Below, piece by piece: positions 1 through 8,293 of a DNA stretch of 64,000 nt. Each line of letters begins with the position of its first letter. The first letter of the stretch is position 1. The position numbers were made by a program, and so were the translations under genes. The notes under the pieces were generated by a model. The model ran no database searches, was not told where the DNA came from, and was given only the letters and a program-made list of their open reading frames with translations. Origin of the DNA: Pseudomonas fluorescens (GTDB lineage Bacteria; Pseudomonadota; Gammaproteobacteria; Pseudomonadales; Pseudomonadaceae); assembly GCF_004683905.1 (NCBI RefSeq), contig NZ_CP038438.1, positions 1,922,001 to 1,986,000 of the forward strand. Direction: 5' to 3'.

Positions 1-788
1 ACATGCCCGGTATCGCCGAATCCATCGCGCGCAAGCAATTGCATGCGGTGGCGGTGACCGCGTTCGGCTACGAATCGGGGCAGGCGGTGACCTTCTATCA
101 GGGCGGCGGCACGATCGATGCGTGGTTGCGCCATCGGCGGATCGGCGTGCCGGCGCAATTGTCGGTGGACCATCTGCTCGCCAGTTCGGCGATCCCGTTG
201 CTGTTTGCCCCGGTGAAAATCGGTGAGGAATATTTCGGCGACGGCGCGGTACGCCAGTCGGCACCGATCAGCCCGGCGCTGCACCTGGGCGCGAGTCGGG
301 TGCTGGTGGTGGGCGTCAGCGGCAACCCGCGCGGGTTTGATCCGCAGCAGCCGCTGGAGCGCGCCTACACCGGTCAGCAGCCAACGCTGGCGCAGATCGG
401 CGGGCACATGCTCAACAGCACGTTCATTGACAGTCTGGAGAGCGACATCGAGTTGCTGCAGCGTCTGAACCAGTTCAGCCACCTGATGCCCGAGGGCGTG
501 CCGACTCGTGAGTTGGGCGTGGCGCCAGTGGAAGTGCTGGTGATTGCGCCGAGTCAGCCGATCGACGAGATCGCGGCGCGGCATCGGCAGGAGTTGCCGG
601 CGGCATTGCGCCTGTTCTTACGCGGCCCGGGGGCGACCAAGACCAGTGGGGCAGGGGTGCTGAGTTATCTGTTGTTCGAGGCGGGGTATTGCAGCGAGCT
701 GATCGATCTGGGACGGCGCGATGCGTTGGCCAAGCGTGAGGAGTTGTGCCGGTTTCTCGGGATCACCGAGGCGGTCGCGCCCACCTGA
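1..788 (+). CDS. Patatin-like phospholipase, C-terminal part (5' end outside window)
   Basis: This is the C-terminal part of a patatin-family lipid acyl hydrolase, open to the left edge of the window. The frame is open from the first bases, so the ATG at position 3 is probably internal. Visible is the family's D-G-A/G box carrying the catalytic Asp (FGDGAVRQSAP, about residue 80 of the visible part), preceded by the typical segment ASSAIPLLFAP. The nucleophile motif GxSxG and the oxyanion loop would lie upstream and cannot be checked. The last 130 residues form a patatin C-terminal extension of unknown role. A REP doublet follows the stop. Substrate and location cannot be read from this fragment. 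Confidence 0.85.
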   Translation, partial: MPGIAESIARKQLHAVAVTAFGYESGQAVTFYQGGGTIDAWLRHRRIGVPAQLSVDHLLASSAIPLLFAPVKIGEEYFGDGAVRQSAPISPALHLGASRVLVVGVSGNPRGFDPQQPLERAYTGQQPTLAQIGGHMLNSTFIDSLESDIELLQRLNQFSHLMPEGVPTRELGVAPVEVLVIAPSQPIDEIAARHRQELPAALRLFLRGPGATKTSGAGVLSYLLFEAGYCSELIDLGRRDALAKREELCRFLGITEAVAPT

Positions 789-806
789 TATTTGTGCTGA
801 AGCCAT

Positions 807-879
807 TCGCGAGCAAGCTCGCTCCCACATTGGTTCTGTGTTGGTCACAAAACCAGTGTGGGAGCGGGCTTGCTCGTGA
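807..879. repeat. REP doublet (GTGGGAGCGRGCTTGCTCGCGA family)
   Basis: Two head-to-head copies of a 23-bp palindromic unit, at 807-829 and 857-879, are separated by a short spacer and can fold into a long hairpin. They lie between the convergent patatin and outer-membrane protein genes, where they could also end transcription. One arm carries GCTCGTGA instead of GCTCGCGA. Confidence 0.9.
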
Positions 880-911
880 AGGCGTCCTTGCAGACGCCAC
901 TGATACCAGGA

Positions 912-1697
912 TCAGAAGTGGAACTTCACCAGGAAGCTGGTCACGTTCTGATTGGTGGTGAACGCACGGGTGTCGTCGATCCCGTACTTGTCTTTCCAGT
1001 AGTCGTATTCAACACCGACGTACAGCTGCTTCTCGCCGAAATTCAGCGCCTTGCCCAGGTCGTATTTGACCTGTGGGTTGAAGTGCAGGTTGGCGTGGTA
1101 TTCGCCTTTGCTGTTGACGTCGTTGTCGACCACCCAGTCCATGAAACCGTCGATCAGGATGTTCGAGTCGCCAACCGGAATGGTGTAGGACCAGACCGGG
1201 GTGATCTGCCAGACGTTGTCACCGGCGCGCGAGCCTTCGGTGTGGCGCTGGTAGAAGTTCAGCTGGAAGTAGTCGAAGCCTGGAATCGCCAGGTCAAAAC
1301 CCGGGCCGATCAGGTACGACTCGACGTCGCCTTCACCGAACTCGTAAGTCATCGCCAGCAGCACATCCTTGACCGGACCGAATTCGATCTTCTGGTCGAG
1401 GATCTTGCCCAGCGACAGTCGTGGGCTGAATTCGCCATAGTAAGTGTTGTTGCCGACGCCGCCATCCGGCTTGCCGTTGTAGAAGATCTTGTCGACGAAC
1501 AGGAAGTTGTCCCCGTACTTCCAGGCATCGGCGTGCTCGAAGGTGACGGTCTGCTGGATCGCCGGGTTGACCTTGAAGTCTTTGCCGTAGAGGTAGGTCA
1601 GGCTGTTGTTCTGCCATTGCAGCAGGCCGTCGGCCATGGCCTGGCCGCCGGCCAGCATCGATCCCGCGAGCATCAGGCTGGTGCACATACGTTTCAT
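912..1697 (-). CDS. Tsx/OmpK-type outer-membrane channel protein (copy 1)
   Basis: A 261-residue outer-membrane beta-barrel of the nucleoside-specific channel family (Tsx/OmpK). It opens with a signal peptide (MKRMCTSLMLAGSMLAGGQAMA, cleavage expected after AMA). The mature part has alternating aromatic strands and ends in KFHF, a C-terminal Phe as in BAM substrates. GGGAG sits just upstream of the chosen ATG. It is clearly a paralogue of the next gene (shared TFEHADxWKYGDNFLFVDKIFYNG). Position beside urate catabolism genes suggests passage of purines, nucleosides or urate across the outer membrane. This substrate is inferred from family and context, not shown by sequence. Confidence 0.85.
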   Translation of the reverse strand: MKRMCTSLMLAGSMLAGGQAMADGLLQWQNNSLTYLYGKDFKVNPAIQQTVTFEHADAWKYGDNFLFVDKIFYNGKPDGGVGNNTYYGEFSPRLSLGKILDQKIEFGPVKDVLLAMTYEFGEGDVESYLIGPGFDLAIPGFDYFQLNFYQRHTEGSRAGDNVWQITPVWSYTIPVGDSNILIDGFMDWVVDNDVNSKGEYHANLHFNPQVKYDLGKALNFGEKQLYVGVEYDYWKDKYGIDDTRAFTTNQNVTSFLVKFHF

Positions 1698-2070
1698 TCG
1701 GTTGCTCCCAAAGTAGGTGTTCCACGTTTATTTTTTTAAGATCGGCGCTCTGGTGTGGCGCCTTTTTTCGTCGCTGCAAAAGTCATCCGATCGGTCAGCT
1801 TCGCTGGTGATAGCAAGAGCTGGGCCAACGCTTTCGAAAAGCAAAAAAACGCCCGTTCGGCTGCTGAAAAACAGTCGATTGCGCGTGTTTTCGGGATGCC
1901 TCGGTACTGACCGGGGCCGGGATAAGTTGGCTTGTCGGTCAGGAATTAAATCCGGGCTTTTTTTTAGACCGAATTCAAGAGGCCGCGGAGAATACTGACT
2001 CCTCGGCCAGCTCTCAAGTGCCCCGCAACAGAGCACCGACGACAGGTATGGGGCACGGTTGCGGGCCATC
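1698..2070. other. Intergenic region between the two channel genes
   Basis: A 373-bp spacer holding the leader of copy 1 and the trailer of copy 2. The leader of copy 1 is A-rich on the minus strand (AAAAAAATAAACG near 1727-1739). An imperfect 10-bp inverted repeat at about 1981-2009 may end the copy 2 transcript. A weak plus-strand stem followed by T6 lies at about 1744-1768, with no plus-strand gene to serve. No coding potential was seen. Confidence 0.5.
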
Positions 2071-2856
2071 TCAGAAGTGCACCTTCACCAGCAGGCTGGC
2101 GGTGTTCTGGTTGGTGTCGAGGTTGTGGCTGCTTTCGACGCCGTATTTGTTCTTCCAGTAGCTGTATTCGGTGCCGACATACAGCTGCTTGTGGCTCCAG
2201 CCCAGGGCTTTGCCGAGGTCATATTTGATCTGTGGATTGATGTGCAGGTTGGCGTGGTAGGTGCCGCGCGAGTTCTGATCGTTGTCGACCACCCAGTCCA
2301 GATAGCCGTCGATCAACAGGTCGGAGTTGCCCAGCGGCACGCTGTACGACCAGCCCGGGGTGATCTGCCAGACGCCGTCGCCGGGGCGCGGGCCTTCGGT
2401 TTGGCGGCGGAAGATGTTCAGGGTCACGTAGTTGAAACCGGGCACTTTCAGGTCGAAGCCGGGGCCGATCAGGTAGGCCTCGCTATCGCCTTCGCCGTAC
2501 TCGTAGGTCATCGCCAGCAGCACGTCCTTGATCGGGCCGAATTCGATTTTCCGGTCGAAGATCTTGCCGAACGAGAAGCGCGGGGTGAATTCGCCGTAGA
2601 AGGTGTGCGGGCCTTTGTTGCGGTCTTCCTGACCGTTGTAGAAGATCTTGTCGACGAACAGGAAGTTGTCGCCGTACTTCCACTTGTCGGCGTGCTCGAA
2701 CGTCACCGTCTGCTGGATCGACGGGTTGATCGCGAAGTTCTTGCCGTACAGGTAGCTCAGGCTGTTGGTCTGCCACAGCAGTAAATCGCCGGCCATGGCC
2801 TGACTCGCGGCCAGCAGGCCGCCACTCAACAGAACGCTGGTTTGCGTGCGAATCAT
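2071..2856 (-). CDS. Tsx/OmpK-type outer-membrane channel protein (copy 2)
   Basis: Second outer-membrane channel of the Tsx/OmpK family, 261 residues from the ATG at 2856, chosen because GAGGGAG stands 7 bases upstream and a signal peptide (MIRTQTSVLLSGGLLAASQAMA) begins there. A longer reading frame to 2946 would run through a REP copy. The C-terminus is KVHF. It is co-oriented with copy 1 and with the urate genes upstream. The leader carries an A-rich stretch (AAAAATAAAAACAAGAG) like known Hfq/Crc targets. Differences from copy 1 are spread through the protein, so the duplication is old. The substrate is probably a nucleoside, a purine or urate (inferred from context). Confidence 0.85.
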   Translation of the reverse strand: MIRTQTSVLLSGGLLAASQAMAGDLLLWQTNSLSYLYGKNFAINPSIQQTVTFEHADKWKYGDNFLFVDKIFYNGQEDRNKGPHTFYGEFTPRFSFGKIFDRKIEFGPIKDVLLAMTYEYGEGDSEAYLIGPGFDLKVPGFNYVTLNIFRRQTEGPRPGDGVWQITPGWSYSVPLGNSDLLIDGYLDWVVDNDQNSRGTYHANLHINPQIKYDLGKALGWSHKQLYVGTEYSYWKNKYGVESSHNLDTNQNTASLLVKVHF

Positions 2857-2867
2857 CGGTTGCTCCC

Positions 2868-2884
2868 TCTTGTTTTTATTTTTA
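2868..2884 (-). promoter_or_regulatory. Possible Hfq/Crc CA motif in leader of channel copy 2
   Basis: On the minus strand this reads AAAAATAAAAACAAGAG and runs into the ribosome binding site. It matches the AAnAAnAA pattern bound by Hfq with Crc in Pseudomonas and resembles the known amiE site. Binding is inferred from sequence only. Confidence 0.45.
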
Positions 2885-2905
2885 AGGCGCAGAGCTGTTT
2901 CCCTT

Positions 2906-2995
2906 TGTAGGAGTGAGCCTGCTCGCGATGGCGTTCTTTCAGTCAACTCAAGTGTTGAATGTCATACCGCTATCGCGAGCAGGCTCACTCCTACA
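2906..2995. repeat. REP doublet (TGTAGGAGTGAGCCTGCTCGCGAT family)
   Basis: Inverted pair of 28-bp units at 2906-2933 and 2968-2995. This is a different REP family from the one at 807-879: TGTAGGAG replaces TGTGGGAG, and the unit continues into GATAGCG. It lies between the NCS2 permease gene and channel copy 2. Confidence 0.9.
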
Positions 2996-3013
2996 GGGTT
3001 AAATCGGTTGCTG

Positions 3014-4372
3014 TTAATGCTGATGTGCGTGGCAGTCGTTGATCGCTGCGCGTTCGGCGCCGCCGAGGATGTTGAACAGCAGATTCAACGTCAGCGCGCT
3101 GAGCGTGGCCATGGCGATGCCACTGTGGGTGATCGGGCTCATCCACAGCGGCAGATGCGCAAAGAACTCCGGACGCACCACCGGGATCAGGCCCATGCCG
3201 ATGCTCACCGCCACCAGCAGTTGATTACGCCGGTCGCCGATGTCGGCTTCTTGCAGGATCTTGATGCCGGTGGCAGCAACCATGCCGAACATCGCGATCG
3301 CCGCACCGCCCAACACCGCCGGCGGAATCGACGCCACCAGGAATGCGGCTTTCGGCAGCAGGCTCAGCACGATCAGCAGACCACCGGCAACGATTGTCAC
3401 CGAGCGGCAACGCACGCCGGTCATCTGCACCAGGCCGATGTTCTGCGCGAACGAGGAGTGGGTGAAGGTGTTGAAGAAACCGGCGACGAACGAGGCGCCG
3501 GCATCGCACAGCAGGCCGCGACGCAGCATCCGCGGGCAGACTTCCTGACCGGTGATCTTGCCCAGCGCAAGGAACATCCCGGTGGACTCGACGAAAATGA
3601 TCACCACCACCAGACACATCGACAGGATCGGCGCCAGTTCGAATTTCGGCATGCCGAAGTGCAGCGGGGTGACGAACTGAACCCATGGCGCGTTGGCCAT
3701 GCCGCTCAGGTCGACCATGCCGATGGCGCCGCACAGCACGTAACCGATGCACATGCCGATAAGTACGGAAATATTGACCCAGAAACCGCGCATGAAGCGG
3801 TGGATCAACAGAATGGTCGCCAGTACCAGAGCGGCGATGGCCAGATAAATCGGTGAGCCGAATTGCGCCGCGGCGGCACCGCCACCGGCCCAGTTCACGG
3901 CCACGGGGAACAGCGACAAACCGATCGAGGTGATGACTGTGCCGGTCACTAGCGGCGGGAAGAAACGCACGACCTTGGACATGAACGGCGCGATGAGCAT
4001 GCCGAAGAACCCGGCGGCGATGGTTGCACCGAAGATCCCTTGCAGACCGATACCGGGCATGCCGGCCATGGCGACCATGCTGCCGACGGCGGCGAAACTG
4101 GCGCCCATCATCACCGGCATGCGGATGCCCATCGGGCCGATGCCGAGCGACTGGACGATGGTGGCGATACCGGCGACCAGCAGGTCGGCGTTGATCAGGA
4201 AGGCAATTTCTTCACGACTCAGGCCAGCGGCCTGTCCGATGATCAACGGCACCGCGATGGCACCGCCGTACATCAGCAGAACATGTTGCAAACCGACCAG
4301 GATCAGTTGCAAAAGGGGCAAACGCTGAATGGCGGGTGCGTCGGGGATGCGCGCTTTGGACAGCTCGGACAT
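3014..4372 (-). CDS. NCS2 uric acid/xanthine-type permease
   Basis: A 452-residue inner-membrane symporter of the nucleobase:cation NCS2 (NAT) family with about 12-14 hydrophobic segments. The N-terminal QHVLLMYGGAIAVPLIIG and the NAT signature QNIGLVQMTGVRCR (near residue 320) are both present, as is ESTGMFLALGK before it. The usual substrate of this subgroup is urate or xanthine, and the neighbouring genes break down urate, so urate uptake is the likely role. The leader on the minus strand is A-rich (CAAGAATAAAAAAGATC). A REP doublet and the puuD terminator separate it from puuD, so it probably has its own promoter. Confidence 0.9.
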   Translation of the reverse strand: MSELSKARIPDAPAIQRLPLLQLILVGLQHVLLMYGGAIAVPLIIGQAAGLSREEIAFLINADLLVAGIATIVQSLGIGPMGIRMPVMMGASFAAVGSMVAMAGMPGIGLQGIFGATIAAGFFGMLIAPFMSKVVRFFPPLVTGTVITSIGLSLFPVAVNWAGGGAAAAQFGSPIYLAIAALVLATILLIHRFMRGFWVNISVLIGMCIGYVLCGAIGMVDLSGMANAPWVQFVTPLHFGMPKFELAPILSMCLVVVIIFVESTGMFLALGKITGQEVCPRMLRRGLLCDAGASFVAGFFNTFTHSSFAQNIGLVQMTGVRCRSVTIVAGGLLIVLSLLPKAAFLVASIPPAVLGGAAIAMFGMVAATGIKILQEADIGDRRNQLLVAVSIGMGLIPVVRPEFFAHLPLWMSPITHSGIAMATLSALTLNLLFNILGGAERAAINDCHAHQH

Positions 4373-4506
4373 GCAACACCTCGGATCTTTTTTATTCTTG
4401 TGATTGAACAGCTGCCGGGTGGCTCACAGCTGTCCTTTTGCTTCATTCGTATATGTGGCAAAAAGCTTGTTGTGGTGAGGAAACCATTTGTTATGAGGAG
4501 ATTTAT

Positions 4507-4639
4507 TGTGGCGAGGGGATTTATCCCCGATGGGCTACGAAGTAGCCCCAAAACCTGCAACCGCGTACATCAGGCAGATTGCGATTGCCAGGTTTGCGAC
4601 GGCTGCGCCGCCGATCGGGGATAAATCCCCTCACCACAG
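4507..4639. repeat. REP doublet (GTGGCGAGGGGATTTATCCCCGA family)
   Basis: Inverted pair of the third repeat family, with outer arms at about 4507-4531 and 4614-4639. The core GGGGATTTATCCCC is itself palindromic. The inner part is longer than in the other families. Confidence 0.88.
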
Positions 4640-4674
4640 GTAGATCCTCAAGCACAAGTAAATCCCATCACCAC

Positions 4675-4700
4675 AAAAGCCTGCTTTTACACAGGCTTTT
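4675..4700 (-). terminator. Rho-independent terminator after puuD
   Basis: A 9-bp stem (AAAAGCCTG with CAGGCTTTT) around an 8-nt loop lies 7 bp past the puuD stop on the minus strand, with T-rich ends on both sides. It is probably usable from both directions. Confidence 0.75.
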
Positions 4701-4707
4701 GTCTGGC

Positions 4708-6021
4708 TCAGTTGGTCTGCGCTCCCTGGGCGATCCATGCACCGATCAGGTCACGTTCCTGCTGGGTCATCTGCGTGATGTTGCCCAGTGGCATGATCTG
4801 CGTGGTGATGGCTTGCGCCTGGATCCGCGCCGCGTTCTGGCGGATCTGCTCGGGGGTGTCGAACATCACACCGGCGGGCGCCGCGCTGAACAACGGGCTG
4901 GTCGGTTTGGCCGAATGGCAGACCGCGCAGCGTTCCTGGATCACGTTGTGCACCTTGTCGAACGCAGGGCCTGCGTTGGACGCTTGCGCCGGTGCTGCCG
5001 CAGGGGCTGCTGGCGCTGCAGGTGCCGCCGCTTCAGCCGGTTTCGCGCCACCGCCCAGTGCCGTTTCCGGCAGTGGCTGGTACTCGATTTTCGCGGGTGC
5101 CTTGGCCACGTCCGGTGCGGTTGGCATCGGCGCAGGGCCGGTGACGTACGCCAGGGTGATCATGCCCACCGCTGCCACGGGCAGGGTCCAGGCAAACTTG
5201 TGGCTGTCGTGACGGGTGTTGAAGTAGTGACGCACCAACACCGCCAACACCGCGATCCCGGCCAGAATCAACCAGTTGTACTGGCTGCCGTAAGTGCTCG
5301 GGAAGTGGTTGCTGATCATGATGAACAGCACCGGCAGGGTGAAGTAGTTGTTGTGACGCGACCGCAGCAGGCCTTTGGCCGGCAGCGCCGGGTCCGGTGT
5401 ACGGTTCTCGGCGATCGCTGCGACCAGTGCACGCTGTGCCGGCATGATGATGCGGAACACGTTGCCGACCATGATGGTGCCGATGATCGCGCCGACGTGC
5501 AGGTATGCACCGCGACCGCTGAACACCTTGCTGAAGCCATACGCCGCGCCAATGATCAGCACGAACAGGATGAAGCCGAGCAGGGCGGGTTTCTTGCCAA
5601 GGGCCGAATCGCAGAGGAAGTCGTAGATGAACCAGCCGGCGATCAGCGAACCGATGCCGATGGCCACGCCTTCAGGGCCGGTCAGGCCGCTGCCGGGTGC
5701 CACGAGGTAGAGCACGGGGTTGGAGTAGAACACCACGCACAGCAGCGCGATCCCCGACATCCAGGTGAAATAGGCTTCCCATTTGAACCAGTGCAGGTTC
5801 TCCGGCATCGACGGTGGGGCCAGTTTGTATTTTTCCAGGTGATAGATACCGCCGCCGTGGATTGCCCACAGATCACCGGCCAGACCGGTTTTCGGGTTGA
5901 CGCGGTTGAGGTTGTTCTCCAGCCAGACGAAATAGAACGACGCGCCGATCCAGGCCACGCCAGTGATCATGTGAACCCAGCGCACGCTCAGGTTCAGCCA
6001 TTCCAACAGATGTGCTTCCAC
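4708..6021 (-). CDS. puuD: Membrane-bound urate hydroxylase/oxidase PuuD with cytochrome c domain
   Basis: A 437-residue urate oxidase of the PuuD type. The first 290 residues form a multi-spanning membrane domain (DUF989 type, starting with the segment LNLSVRWVHMITGVAWIGASF). An Ala/Pro-rich linker (about 310-350) follows, then a cytochrome c domain with the haem motif C365AVCH369 and a likely Met410 ligand. It oxidises urate to 5-hydroxyisourate and passes electrons to the respiratory chain, unlike cofactor-free uricase. The start is a GTG at 6021 preceded by GAGGTAAAGACT. The leader contains ACAACAAGAG, a possible Hfq/Crc site. It begins the stretch allA-alc-uraD-puuE that finishes the pathway. 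Confidence 0.95.
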   Translation of the reverse strand: MEAHLLEWLNLSVRWVHMITGVAWIGASFYFVWLENNLNRVNPKTGLAGDLWAIHGGGIYHLEKYKLAPPSMPENLHWFKWEAYFTWMSGIALLCVVFYSNPVLYLVAPGSGLTGPEGVAIGIGSLIAGWFIYDFLCDSALGKKPALLGFILFVLIIGAAYGFSKVFSGRGAYLHVGAIIGTIMVGNVFRIIMPAQRALVAAIAENRTPDPALPAKGLLRSRHNNYFTLPVLFIMISNHFPSTYGSQYNWLILAGIAVLAVLVRHYFNTRHDSHKFAWTLPVAAVGMITLAYVTGPAPMPTAPDVAKAPAKIEYQPLPETALGGGAKPAEAAAPAAPAAPAAAPAQASNAGPAFDKVHNVIQERCAVCHSAKPTSPLFSAAPAGVMFDTPEQIRQNAARIQAQAITTQIMPLGNITQMTQQERDLIGAWIAQGAQTN

Positions 6022-6043
6022 AGTCTTTACCTCTCGCCTGTCA

Positions 6044-6053
6044 CTCTTGTTGT
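6044..6053 (-). promoter_or_regulatory. Possible Hfq/Crc CA motif in puuD leader
   Basis: Minus-strand ACAACAAGAG lies about 23 bases before the GTG start of puuD. It is a short A/C-rich match to the CA motif, weaker than the one before the AzgA-like permease. Confidence 0.3.
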
Positions 6054-6072
6054 CGAGTGATCAGACCTTCTC

Positions 6073-6576
6073 TTATTGGTGGGGGGCGAGGATCAAACGC
6101 TCATCCTCTTTGAAAAAATGCTCATCGCAGTTATTGCCTGTGCCACTGCGATCAACCACCAGGAAGTCATCCCGCTTTTCGATCGTCAGCACCGGGTGGT
6201 GCCAGACGCCGCGATGGTAATTGATGCCCTGCCTGCCGTTGGTGACGAAGGCGCGGACCAAGCCTGATACAGGTACATCGCCAAGTGGCGCGACCACGAT
6301 CAGAAAGGGGTTGCCGAGCAGCGGAATGAAAGCCTGGCTGCCCAGCGGATGGCGTTCCAGCATGCTCACGGTCAGCGGCATGTCCTGCGCGTCGGCGCGG
6401 AAGATGCTGATGATCGCGTTGTCCTCAGGCGTAGCGGTTTCGACCGTCGCCAGTTTGTGGAAGCGCATGGTCGAACCGTTGTTGATCATGAAGTGGTCGC
6501 TGCCGTCGGTTTCGATCACGTCACCGAAGGGGGCGAAGGCTTCTTTGGTCAGCGGTTCAATCTGTAGTGTGCGCAT
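6073..6576 (-). CDS. allA: Ureidoglycolate lyase
   Basis: A 167-residue cupin-fold enzyme that splits ureidoglycolate into glyoxylate and urea, the last step here. Family signs are MRTLQIEPLTKEAFAPFGDVIE at the start, AFIPLLGNPFLIVVAP in the middle and GINYHRGVWHHPVLTI, which supplies the active-site histidines. The start at 6576 was chosen because the conserved N-terminus begins there; an upstream in-frame extension would translate a REP copy. It ends 52 bp before the puuD start. A REP doublet separates it from the allantoicase gene upstream, so the two may be transcribed together only in part. Confidence 0.92.
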   Translation of the reverse strand: MRTLQIEPLTKEAFAPFGDVIETDGSDHFMINNGSTMRFHKLATVETATPEDNAIISIFRADAQDMPLTVSMLERHPLGSQAFIPLLGNPFLIVVAPLGDVPVSGLVRAFVTNGRQGINYHRGVWHHPVLTIEKRDDFLVVDRSGTGNNCDEHFFKEDERLILAPHQ

Positions 6577-6620
6577 GCTGTTCTTCTTATCCGAATTCTG
6601 TGTTGTTTGATCTGACGCTT

Positions 6621-6681
6621 TCGCGAGCAAGCTCGCTCCCACAGGAATTGCGATCAATGTGGGAGCGAGCTTGCTCGCGAA
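6621..6681. repeat. REP doublet (GTGGGAGCGAGCTTGCTCGCGA family)
   Basis: Inverted pair at 6621-6643 and about 6659-6681 with a very short spacer, inside the urate gene cluster between alc and allA. In this position it could reduce read-through or stabilise the upstream mRNA. Confidence 0.9.
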
Positions 6682-6693
6682 TGGTCGCGCCGC

Positions 6694-7689
6694 TTACTTC
6701 GCTACCTTGCCGAGAACGCGCAGGCGACTCACACCACCGTCCGGGAACACGTTCAGACGGATGTGGGTGATCGGGCCCAGTGCCTTGATCTGCTCGACGA
6801 AGGTGTGTTCGGCGTGCATTTCCAGCTTCTGGCTCGGCAGCAGTTCACGCCAGAACAGCGACTGGGTTTCGATCTGGCTGTCGGTGCCGCCCTTGACGAA
6901 CGCGCCCTGGATCGAGCAGGTGTCCGGGTAGTTGCCCTTGAAGTGCAGGGTGTCGACGATGATTTTTTCGATCTCGCCCGGATGGCCCAGCGCGACGATC
7001 ACCCAGTCATTGCCCGGGGTGCGACGACGTGCGGTTTCCCAGCCGTCGCCCATGTTGATGCCACGACCCGGGTTGAGGATGTTGCTCATGCGACCGAAGT
7101 GTTCGTCGGAGCAGGCGAGGGCGCGGCCTCCGTTAAGGGCTGCAGCCAGGTCGACTTGCTCGTTATCGCCAACAGCGGACCAGTCGCGGAACGGAATGCC
7201 GTACACGCGCAGACGGGCGACGCCGCCGTCCGGGTAGATGTTGAAGCGCAAGTGGCTGAACGCTTGGTCATTGCTGATTTCGTGGTAGTGGTGGCTGTTG
7301 CCTTGCAGCTCGACGGCCGACAGCACTTCAGTCCACTGGGTGTTTTCGTCCGGCTCGCCCGAGGCCAGGAAGCACGCTTCCAGCGAGGCCGATGGCGGGA
7401 AGTTGCCGGTGAAGAATGAGGTGTCGATGTCCACGCCTTTGATCGAACCCGGTACGCCCAGGCGGATCACCGCGCTGTCGTAGCCTTCAAAGCGCTTGCG
7501 ACGCGATTCCCAGCCGTCCATCCACTTGCCGTTGTCGTCGAACACCCCCTCCTTCCACACGGCCGGGGTCGGCTGAAACAGACGATTGGCGTCTGCGAAC
7601 CAGTCATCGGTGACCGAGATGATTTTGGTGCCCAGACGGGCATCGGCCAGGTTGACGAACTTCTCGAAAGGTACGGCGTAAGCTTTCAT
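6694..7689 (-). CDS. alc: Allantoicase
   Basis: A 331-residue allantoicase that hydrolyses allantoate to ureidoglycolate and urea. The protein has the family's two repeated jelly-roll halves. The first starts at [27 protein letters not shown] and contains DGWESRRKR; the second has [28 protein letters not shown] near residue 210. The halves each end in a similar phrase ([15 protein letters not shown] and [15 protein letters not shown]). The length is typical. ACAAGAAGA precedes the ATG. It is co-oriented with uraD and puuE. Confidence 0.95.
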   Translation of the reverse strand: MKAYAVPFEKFVNLADARLGTKIISVTDDWFADANRLFQPTPAVWKEGVFDDNGKWMDGWESRRKRFEGYDSAVIRLGVPGSIKGVDIDTSFFTGNFPPSASLEACFLASGEPDENTQWTEVLSAVELQGNSHHYHEISNDQAFSHLRFNIYPDGGVARLRVYGIPFRDWSAVGDNEQVDLAAALNGGRALACSDEHFGRMSNILNPGRGINMGDGWETARRRTPGNDWVIVALGHPGEIEKIIVDTLHFKGNYPDTCSIQGAFVKGGTDSQIETQSLFWRELLPSQKLEMHAEHTFVEQIKALGPITHIRLNVFPDGGVSRLRVLGKVAK

Positions 7690-7777
7690 TCTTCTTGTCT
7701 GCCTTTAATAAGTTGGCTGGGGATGCTTGCAAGGCCCTGGGTGCTCTCCGCGTTTGACGCACTCGGGCCAGGCTTCG

Positions 7778-8293
7778 CTAAAGAGTCAGTAAACGGAACA
7801 GGGCGATCTTGTTGATCTCCGCCAGCGCGCATTTGAATTCGGTGTCGACCGAGTTGTGAATGCGCGTTTCGAACGCCGCGAGGATCTGATGCCGGTTGCT
7901 GCCTTTTACCGCCATGATGAAGGGAAACTTGAACTTGGCCTTGTAGGCGTCGTTCAGCTCGGTGAAGCGCTGAAACTCTTCGGCCGTGCATTGGTGAATA
8001 CCGGCGCCCGCCTGTTCATTGGTGCTGGCTTCGGTCAGTTGGCCCTGGACGGCAGCTTTGCCGGCCAGGTCCGGGTGAGCGTTGATCAGTGCCAGTTGAC
8101 TGGTGTGATCGGCGCTCAACAGGATGTCGCTCATGCGCTGGTGCAGGGTTTCGATCTCGTCGATCGAGGCGTCCGCTCCCAGGTCGTAGGCCTTTTCGGC
8201 TACCCATGGCGAATGTTCGTAGATGTCGGCGAAGGCTTTGACGAAAGCGTCGCGGCTCAGGCTCGACGGTTGCAGGGTTTGAAAGCGGCTCAT
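7778..8293 (-). CDS. uraD: OHCU decarboxylase
   Basis: A 171-residue 2-oxo-4-hydroxy-4-carboxy-5-ureidoimidazoline decarboxylase, which makes (S)-allantoin from the product of UraH. The all-helical family motif INAHPDLAGKAA (catalytic His region, about residue 65) and the C-terminal FPFIMAVKGSNRHQILAAFETRIHNS are present. The start is the ATG at 8293, which overlaps the puuE stop codon by 4 bp (ATGA), so the two are translationally coupled. A longer upstream frame only reads through puuE. Confidence 0.94.
   Translation of the reverse strand: MSRFQTLQPSSLSRDAFVKAFADIYEHSPWVAEKAYDLGADASIDEIETLHQRMSDILLSADHTSQLALINAHPDLAGKAAVQGQLTEASTNEQAGAGIHQCTAEEFQRFTELNDAYKAKFKFPFIMAVKGSNRHQILAAFETRIHNSVDTEFKCALAEINKIALFRLLTL

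Larger units (their letters stand above)
4373..4707. other. Intergenic region between NCS2 permease and puuD
   Basis: A 335-bp spacer that holds the permease leader, a REP doublet of the GGGGATTTATCCCC type and the puuD terminator. No open reading frame with a ribosome binding site was seen. Confidence 0.6.

Noticed and set aside
4579..6060. Plus-strand open frame opposite puuD
   Set aside because: The reverse strand carries PuuD with its membrane segments and haem motif. The plus-strand product is Arg/His-rich without motifs.
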